A stretch of DNA of 64,000 bases, taken from an uncultured Christensenella sp. (GTDB taxonomy: Bacteria > Bacillota > Clostridia > Christensenellales > Borkfalkiaceae). The notes beneath the pieces were generated by a model. The model was not told where the DNA came from. It saw only the letters and a program-made list of their open reading frames with translations, and did not search any database. Location of the stretch: contig CAJTKX010000003.1 of NCBI GenBank assembly GCA_910577055.1, positions 182,350 through 246,349 on the forward strand. Reading direction: 5' to 3'. The translations under genes and the position numbers were made by a program. Positions 59,094-64,000 of the stretch are shown in pieces. Within the stretch, counting starts at the first letter, position 1. Every line of letters starts with the position of its first letter.

Positions 59094-59134
59094 GATTTAC
59101 ATTTTACAGAATTTCAGATCACTTTGGCGTTGTT

Positions 59135-60400
59135 TTATATTCGTCCATTATTTTCCCTTGCGGTGGCAAGCATAAGCTTTATGCGGTTTTCTTGATTTAC
59201 TTTGGTTGCCGATGGGTCGTAATCGACGGCAACTATGTTTTCGTCTTGATACAGTGTTTTAAGCGTACGGATAACACCCTTGCCCGCAATGTGGTTTGGC
59301 AAGCACCCGAAAGGTTGCGTGCAGACTATATTCTTAACTCCCGTTTCGGCAAGCGCCGCCATCTCGGCGGGGATAAGCCACCCCTCGCCCATTTTAACGC
59401 CTTGGTTTATAACCTTATCCGCACAAGCGCGGAGATGCTCGAAATCGTGAACGGGTTCGAAGTGTCCGTCCTCTTTAAACTGTTTTATAACGCTAAGCTG
59501 CATACGGTGTACAAACTTGTACACCAATTTATACGCAAACGCCTTGCCGCGTCCGTGCCCGTATAGGGTATAGTCGTTAACAACGTTAATTATGCAATAT
59601 AAAATAAAGTCCAACAGCGCGGGGATAACCGGCTCGCAATTTTCGTTAAGCAAAAACCGCTCCAACTCGTTATTGCCGAGCGAGGAATACTTGACGTAAA
59701 TTTCACCCACCACGCCGACTTTAATTTTCTTTTTACCGTTCTTTTTTACGGCGGCAAAGATGTCGATTATCTTCTTGTTTATCTTTTTATATTTTCTGTA
59801 TCCGCCCTTTTCGAACTTGCTTACGATATAATTAACCGCCTCGTCACGCGCCCTATCCGCGGCGCAGCTCTCCTCCTCGTAAGGCTTTGTTTGGTTATAA
59901 CACCACATAACCGTGTCGCCGTAAAGAATGGAAAACGCAAGCTTTAAAAACAGCGGAATAGTTATTTTGAAAGTACTGTCCTTTTCAAGCCCCGAAAAGT
60001 TAATAGATACCACGGGCACGGTGGGAAACTCGCTTTTTATAGCCTTTCTTATAAGGGGCATATAGTTGGAAGCTCTGCACCCGCCGCCCGTCTGCGTCAT
60101 CATAATAGCGGTGTGCTCTAAATCGTACTTGCCGCTTTTCAATGCGTCAACGAACTGTCCGACTACGCAAAGGCAAGGGTAACAAGTGTCGTTGTGAACG
60201 TGCTTCAAACCCTCGTCTATTACGGCGCGGCTTTCGTTCTTTAAAATCTCCAAGTCGTACCCTTCGAGCTTTAACACCTTCTCGATAATAAGAAAATGCC
60301 ACGGCAGCATATCGGGGACAAGAATTTTATGGGTGCGTTTCATAGGCTTGTCCCACTTGGGATATTCAGTTGTGTAGTCCGTAAACGTCCTCTCTTCCAT
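59135..60400 (-). CDS. 2-hydroxyacyl-CoA dehydratase-type component (activase partner)
   Basis: 421 residues resembling the D-component/DUF2229-associated C-terminal half of CoA-dehydratase activase proteins. Cys-rich motifs NDTCYPCLCVVGQFVDAL near 70-87 and TGGGCRASNYMPLIRKA near 104-120, plus TQPFGCLPNHIAGKG near 363-377, fit iron-sulfur binding. Native substrate unknown; anaerobic metabolism is likely. The C-terminus ends LATARENNGRI; the last codons come from the integrated element, the original being LATARENEEL. The ATG overlaps the stop of the upstream gene by one base (TAATG). Confidence 0.82.
   Translation of the reverse strand: MEERTFTDYTTEYPKWDKPMKRTHKILVPDMLPWHFLIIEKVLKLEGYDLEILKNESRAVIDEGLKHVHNDTCYPCLCVVGQFVDALKSGKYDLEHTAIMMTQTGGGCRASNYMPLIRKAIKSEFPTVPVVSINFSGLEKDSTFKITIPLFLKLAFSILYGDTVMWCYNQTKPYEEESCAADRARDEAVNYIVSKFEKGGYRKYKKINKKIIDIFAAVKKNGKKKIKVGVVGEIYVKYSSLGNNELERFLLNENCEPVIPALLDFILYCIINVVNDYTLYGHGRGKAFAYKLVYKFVHRMQLSVIKQFKEDGHFEPVHDFEHLRACADKVINQGVKMGEGWLIPAEMAALAETGVKNIVCTQPFGCLPNHIAGKGVIRTLKTLYQDENIVAVDYDPSATKVNQENRIKLMLATARENNGRI
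59151..59170 (+). repeat. Right att repeat of the integrated element
   Basis: Identical to 37735-37754. It encodes LATAREN in the 3' end of the gene at 59135-60400, the integration target. Confidence 0.88.
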
Positions 60401-63327
60401 TATTTTCTCGCCGCCTCTTCAATCGCCGCAAGCATACTTCTAAGCCGTATCTTTACGACGCCGAGATTGTTTATTTCATCTATTTTAATCTGAGTGTAAA
60501 GCTTGCCTTTCTTTTCCAAAATGGAACGAACCTCGTCGGTGGTGATAGCGTCAAGCCCGCAACCGAACGAAACAAGTTGCACCAAATTCAAATTTTTGCG
60601 TTTGGAAACGAAATCCGCCGCACGGTAAAGCCTTGCGTGGTAAGTCCATTGATTTAAGACGTTAACTTTAACCACGTCGCCCTTTTCGAATATGCTGTCC
60701 TCGGAAAGCACGGCAAGCCCCAAAGACGTTAACAGCTTGTTTATACTGTGGTTAATCTCGCCGTCCAAATGATATGGTCTGCCGGCAAGCACTATTACTT
60801 GCTTGCCTTGCATCTCCGCCTTCCAAAGAATTTCGTCCGCCTTGGAGCGCACGTCTTCGCGGTATTTATCGAGTCTTGCAAAGCCCTCTTCAAGCGCGTT
60901 TTCGATTTCACGCTTGGTAAAGTTATACTTTTTAAGCGCGTCCATCAGCTTTTTGACCGTGGGCTTTCTCATATTCAAATCGATGTACGGCATAAGGAAA
61001 TTCTTATCCGTCAACCTCTCGTTATTGGCTTTCAAAAGCTCGGGATAGTACGCTACGACGGGGCAATTATAGTGGTTGGTAGAACAGTGTTCGTCCAAGT
61101 TGTAGCTTTCGCAAGGCATAAATATGAAGTCCACGCCCTCGTCCAAAAGGCTTTCGATATGCCCGTGAATAAGTTTTGCGGGATAGCAAGCCGTATCGCT
61201 AGCAACGGTGTGCTGCCCCTTGAAGTAAAGCTGACGCGTAGATTTATCCGAAAGGATAACCTCGAACCCGAGCGTTTCGAAAAATCCCGCCCAAATGGGG
61301 AGCTGTTCGTACATACCGAGTTGCATCGCAAGCCCCACTTTGCCGCGAATACCGCCTTGCCCGTTAACGCCGTGCACGCAGTCGATAAGCCTTACTTGCT
61401 TGTATGCGTAAATATCCATATCCGCAAGCGCGGGTTTTCTGCCCGCACCGCGTTCGCACTTGTTGCCCGAAATAAAACGTCTACCGTCGCTGAAACGTAT
61501 TACATTTAAGTTACAGTTTGCCGTACAACCGCGGCAGTTGGTAGATTGGAGCGAATAAGAAAACTCGTCAAGTTCTTTGGCGGTTGCGGTGGAGCTTTCC
61601 TCGGGGGCGTTTTCCATTGCGAACAGCGCCGCGCCGAACGCGCCCATAAGCCCCGCTATACCCGGGCGGACAACCTCTTTACCCGTTTCCATTTCAAACG
61701 AGCGCAACACCGCGTCGTTTAAAAATGTGCCGCCTTGAACAACGATATTTTCGCCAAGCTCGTCGGCACTCGTCGCCCTAATAACTTTATAAATTGCGTT
61801 TTTTACGATTGACGAGGACAGCCCCGCGGAAATATCCTCAACGCTTGCCCCCTCTTTCTGCGCTTGTTTGACCGCGCTGTTCATAAACACGGTACAGCGC
61901 GAACCGAGCTCTACGGGGTGCTTTGCGTACAAACCTTTCTCGGAAAACTTGTTAATTTCCATACCCATAGCGCGGGCAAAAGTCTGAATAAACGAGCCGC
62001 AGCCCGACGAGCAAGCTTCGTTGAGCATAATGTTGTCTATGCAGCCGTTTTTGATTTTAAAGCATTTTATGTCTTGCCCGCCGATATCGATAATAAAATC
62101 GACCTTGGGGTTAAAGTGCAACGCCGCCTTAAAGTGCGCAACCGTTTCCACGATGCCGAAATCGGCTTTTATCGAGTTTTTTATTAAATCTTCGCCATAA
62201 CCCGTTACAGCGCTGCCGCGGATTTTAAGACGGTTGCCGCCGAGCGAGTAAAGCTCTTTCAGCTTGCTTACGACTATATCGAGGGGCTGGCCGTTGTTTG
62301 ATTGATAGTGCGACCATAATATTCGGCAATCGGGCGTGATAAGCATAAGCTTAGTCGTGGTTGAGCCACTGTCGATGCCGAGGTAACAATCGCCCGAATA
62401 TGAGGAAATATCTGCGAATTTAAGGTCGGTCGCTCTATGGCGTTTAACGAATGCGGAGTAATCTTCCTTGCTTTCAAACAGCGGTTTACCCGTCGTAACC
62501 GAGTTGTTTTCGGTTATTTTTTCTAATTTTTTAATAACTTCGTCAATGTTTTCGGTGTGTTCGCCGACCGAGGATAACGCCGCGCCAATTGCCATAAAAC
62601 AAGGTGCGTTGTCGGGGAAAACCGCATTTTCGGGAGTTAAATTCAATGTAGTGACGAAAGCGCGCCTTAACGCTTGCAAGAAATACAGCGGTCCGCCTAA
62701 AAACAAAACCTTGCCCTTAATTCTGCGCCCTTGCGCCAAGCCCGAAACCGTTTGGTCGACTACGGCTTGGAAAATCGACGCGGCAATATCCGCCTTGCTT
62801 GCGCCTTGGTTTAAAAGGGGTTGCACGTCGGACTTGGCGAAAACTCCGCAACGCGAAGCTATGGGATATGTTTTGCCCGCGGTAAGAGCCATTTCGTCCA
62901 TTTTTTCGACGGATACGTTTAAAAGAGTTGCCATTTGGTCGATAAACGCGCCCGTACCGCCCGCGCAACTGCCGTTCATACGCTGCTCGGTGCCGCCCGT
63001 CACAAATATGATTTTCGCGTCCTCGCCGCCAAGCTCGACAGCTACGTCAATATCCGGATAAAGTTTGCGAATAGCAATAAACGCAGCTTGCACTTCTTGA
63101 ACAAAATTTATGCCGCTACGTTGCGAAAGCCCCAAGCCCGCGCTGCCGGTGATAGAAACTGCGTAATCCCCGCCGAACTTTTCTTTTATGGTTTTAAGCT
63201 CGGAAAGAACCGTTTCCTTGACCTTGGCAAAGTGACGGACGTAGGACGAGTATATTAAGTTGTCGTTCTCGTCGATTACCGCCGCTTTGACGGTTGTCGA
63301 GCCGACGTCTATGCCTAAAAGTTTCAA
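60400..63327 (-). CDS. Acyl-CoA dehydratase activase-type ATPase (BadF/HgdC family)
   Basis: ATP-dependent electron activator of the 2-hydroxyglutaryl-CoA dehydratase activator superfamily, about 975 residues. Two ASKHA-type ATPase units are visible (LGIDVGSTTVKAAVID at the start and LGIDSGSTTTKLMLI near 310), with ELGGEDAK and IIDIGGQDIK, NGSCAGGTGAF and SSGCGSFIQTF as paired motifs, then a Cys-rich region (NCRGCTANC) and a DUF2229-like segment (GRPYHLDGEINH). Start uncertain: TTG 63327 has a weak GGA upstream; TTG 63354 lies too close to the promoter -10. It usually occurs fused with its partner; here the partner follows with a one-base overlap. Confidence 0.85.
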   Translation of the reverse strand: MKLLGIDVGSTTVKAAVIDENDNLIYSSYVRHFAKVKETVLSELKTIKEKFGGDYAVSITGSAGLGLSQRSGINFVQEVQAAFIAIRKLYPDIDVAVELGGEDAKIIFVTGGTEQRMNGSCAGGTGAFIDQMATLLNVSVEKMDEMALTAGKTYPIASRCGVFAKSDVQPLLNQGASKADIAASIFQAVVDQTVSGLAQGRRIKGKVLFLGGPLYFLQALRRAFVTTLNLTPENAVFPDNAPCFMAIGAALSSVGEHTENIDEVIKKLEKITENNSVTTGKPLFESKEDYSAFVKRHRATDLKFADISSYSGDCYLGIDSGSTTTKLMLITPDCRILWSHYQSNNGQPLDIVVSKLKELYSLGGNRLKIRGSAVTGYGEDLIKNSIKADFGIVETVAHFKAALHFNPKVDFIIDIGGQDIKCFKIKNGCIDNIMLNEACSSGCGSFIQTFARAMGMEINKFSEKGLYAKHPVELGSRCTVFMNSAVKQAQKEGASVEDISAGLSSSIVKNAIYKVIRATSADELGENIVVQGGTFLNDAVLRSFEMETGKEVVRPGIAGLMGAFGAALFAMENAPEESSTATAKELDEFSYSLQSTNCRGCTANCNLNVIRFSDGRRFISGNKCERGAGRKPALADMDIYAYKQVRLIDCVHGVNGQGGIRGKVGLAMQLGMYEQLPIWAGFFETLGFEVILSDKSTRQLYFKGQHTVASDTACYPAKLIHGHIESLLDEGVDFIFMPCESYNLDEHCSTNHYNCPVVAYYPELLKANNERLTDKNFLMPYIDLNMRKPTVKKLMDALKKYNFTKREIENALEEGFARLDKYREDVRSKADEILWKAEMQGKQVIVLAGRPYHLDGEINHSINKLLTSLGLAVLSEDSIFEKGDVVKVNVLNQWTYHARLYRAADFVSKRKNLNLVQLVSFGCGLDAITTDEVRSILEKKGKLYTQIKIDEINNLGVVKIRLRSMLAAIEEAARK

Positions 63328-63358
63328 TTTGTTTTCCGCTAAAAATATATTCAAAGTA

Positions 63359-63388
63359 ATTATAACATAACAGTAATTGTTTTTTCAA
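63359..63388 (-). promoter_or_regulatory. Promoter of the activase genes
   Basis: Minus strand TTGAAA (63383-63388), 18 bases, TATAAT (63359-63364) with TG at the extended -10 position. Confidence 0.65.
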
Positions 63389-63502
63389 ATTTATGAATAT
63401 ACAAATTTTGTTAAAATTCAATGAAATTTCAACAAAATTAAACGTTACGCTTAACTGCCCGTCCTATTTACCGATTTTTGCGCCTACTTACCGCAAATAA
63501 AA

Positions 63503-63540
63503 CGCAACCGCCCGCGCAAAAATTTCGCGCGGGCGGTTTT
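63503..63540 (-). terminator. Terminator after spoIIID
   Basis: Stem AACCGCCCGCG/CGCGGGCGGTT (11 bp) followed on the minus strand by GCGTTTTATTT. Confidence 0.8.
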
Positions 63541-63544
63541 CGTT

Positions 63545-63799
63545 TCAGTTTTGTTCGCTTGAATACTTCTTTTTGGTTGCCATACCGCCGCGGATATGCC
63601 GCTCGGAAAGATTCCTATCCAAAACATTGCGCACACGCTCGTAAAGTTCTTTATCTACGGTTTTAAGCCTCTCCGTTACGTCCTTATGTACGGTAGATTT
63701 GCTTATGGAAAAATACGTTGCCGCCGCACGAACCGTGCAGTTCGAGGCAATGATATATTCCCCCTCTTTAATTACCCTTTCGGCTATATAATCCCACAT
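63545..63799 (-). CDS. spoIIID: Sporulation transcriptional regulator SpoIIID
   Basis: 84-residue DNA-binding regulator of mother-cell gene expression in sporulation. The family start RVIKEGEYIIASNCTVRAAA near 8-27 and HTH FSISKSTVHKDVTERLK near 30-46 are clear, then a basic C-terminus (HIRGGMATKKKY). GGAG precedes the ATG by seven bases. It indicates a spore-forming Clostridia. A TATAAT-like box lies upstream. Confidence 0.95.
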   Translation of the reverse strand: MWDYIAERVIKEGEYIIASNCTVRAAATYFSISKSTVHKDVTERLKTVDKELYERVRNVLDRNLSERHIRGGMATKKKYSSEQN

Positions 63800-63900
63800 A
63801 TCACACTCCGAAATTTAATGTATTATAATTTATTCGGAAAATTTCGCGCTTATGCGGTTTTTGGGGAATTTCGGCAATTTTTTGTCGAAAAAAGAAAACA

Positions 63901-63944
63901 TAATAAAGCGCCGCTTGCAGACATCTGCAAGCGGCGCTTTATTA
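63901..63944 (-). terminator. 21-bp perfect hairpin after an edge-cut gene
   Basis: TAATAAAGCGCCGCTTGCAGA (63901-63921) pairs with 63924-63944 over 21 bp with a 2-base centre; A/T at the ends gives T-runs both ways. It includes the stop codon of the partial gene to its right. Confidence 0.75.
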
Positions 63945-64000
63945 CATTAAATTCAAAACAAATCCGTAACCCGAAATTAAATTGCGGCTAAAAACTTCAT
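63942..64000 (-). CDS. 3' end of an unidentified gene cut by the window
   Basis: In one minus-strand frame the last 18 codons read EVFSRNLISGYGFVLNLM and end in a stop that forms part of the 63901-63944 terminator hairpin. Too short to identify. Support is the stop-terminator arrangement only. Confidence 0.35.
   Translation of the reverse strand, partial: EVFSRNLISGYGFVLNLM

Larger units (their letters stand above)
37735..59170. mobile_element. Integrated mobilizable element, about 21.4 kb
   Basis: Bounded by identical 20-bp repeats and inserted in the 3' end of a chromosomal gene whose terminal codons remain on the far side. Carries a large serine recombinase, a TnpW-like small ORF, a MobV relaxase and a pMV158-type oriT at the left end, and a surface-protein/toxin-like cargo under an ECF sigma factor. 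Cargo base composition is clearly more AT-rich than the flanks. Layout is like Tn4451-type mobilizable transposons. It has no self-transfer (type IV secretion) genes, so it would need a helper. Confidence 0.85.

Noticed and set aside
1..64000. CRISPR array or tRNA/rRNA genes
   Set aside because: No regularly spaced repeats and no tRNA cloverleaf or rRNA segments were seen on either strand.

Overview
The window looks like a chromosome segment of a spore-forming member of the Clostridia (Firmicutes). A SpoIIID regulator lies at the right edge. secG-rnr-smpB, a SAM-I riboswitch on metK, DUF1540, DUF1934 and a 2-hydroxyacyl-CoA dehydratase-type activase are all present. AAGGAGG-like ribosome sites and consensus TTGACA/TATAAT promoters are common. 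The flanks are moderately GC-rich with many GCG/GGC codons. The species cannot be named from sequence alone; an uncultured gut Clostridia lineage is my guess.

Left part (1-37720), housekeeping: a minus-strand run tyrA, DUF1934, MBL-fold hydrolase, rho (cut by the window edge); glycolysis genes pgk, tpiA and gpmI, interrupted by a divergent XRE-regulator/membrane-protein pair; a second XRE regulator and an EamA transporter; secG-rnr-smpB; methionine genes metY-metA; an HtrA-like lipoprotein with a UDP-sugar pyrophosphorylase; NUDIX, LemA and DUF2207 genes; rplI; glnS, fhs and glyQS; membrane proteins with an ABC-F ATPase and a PflX-like radical SAM protein; metK behind a SAM-I riboswitch; proS; a phosphohexomutase; transketolase; a nitroreductase. 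GC-rich intrinsic terminators separate most units. Several genes have a consensus promoter whose -10 box ends only 6-8 nt before the start codon and no ribosome site, so they look leaderless.

Middle (37735-59170), an AT-rich integrated mobilizable element of about 21.4 kb bounded by a 20-bp direct repeat. It entered the last codons of a chromosomal gene (59135-60400). The original 3' end, with its stop codon and terminator, is stranded at 37687-37754, and the element supplies a new tail, stop and terminator. The left end carries a large serine recombinase, a frame-broken small TnpW-like ORF, a MobV relaxase whose expected start codon is ATA, and a pMV158-like oriT. The cargo is a minus-strand block: ECF sigma factor, secreted C39-like cysteine peptidase, single-pass membrane protein (putative anti-sigma), then three large surface proteins of 763, 1313 (C-terminal Hint domain) and 2033 residues (hydrophobic Gly/Ala-rich region and C-terminal PD-(D/E)XK-like nuclease), then a tightly coupled 131-aa candidate immunity protein and two unknown genes. 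Two matching promoter-like sites (CGGCAACGA, 15 nt, AGTAAATAT), each 32 nt upstream of a start codon, precede the peptidase gene and the first surface-protein gene. They suggest one regulon of the element's own sigma factor. This is the most interesting candidate for an undescribed system: a mobile, sigma-controlled polymorphic-toxin-like surface apparatus.

Right part (59135-64000): a two-gene CoA-dehydratase activase system, spoIIID, and the last codons of an unidentified gene ending in a 21-bp-stem hairpin.
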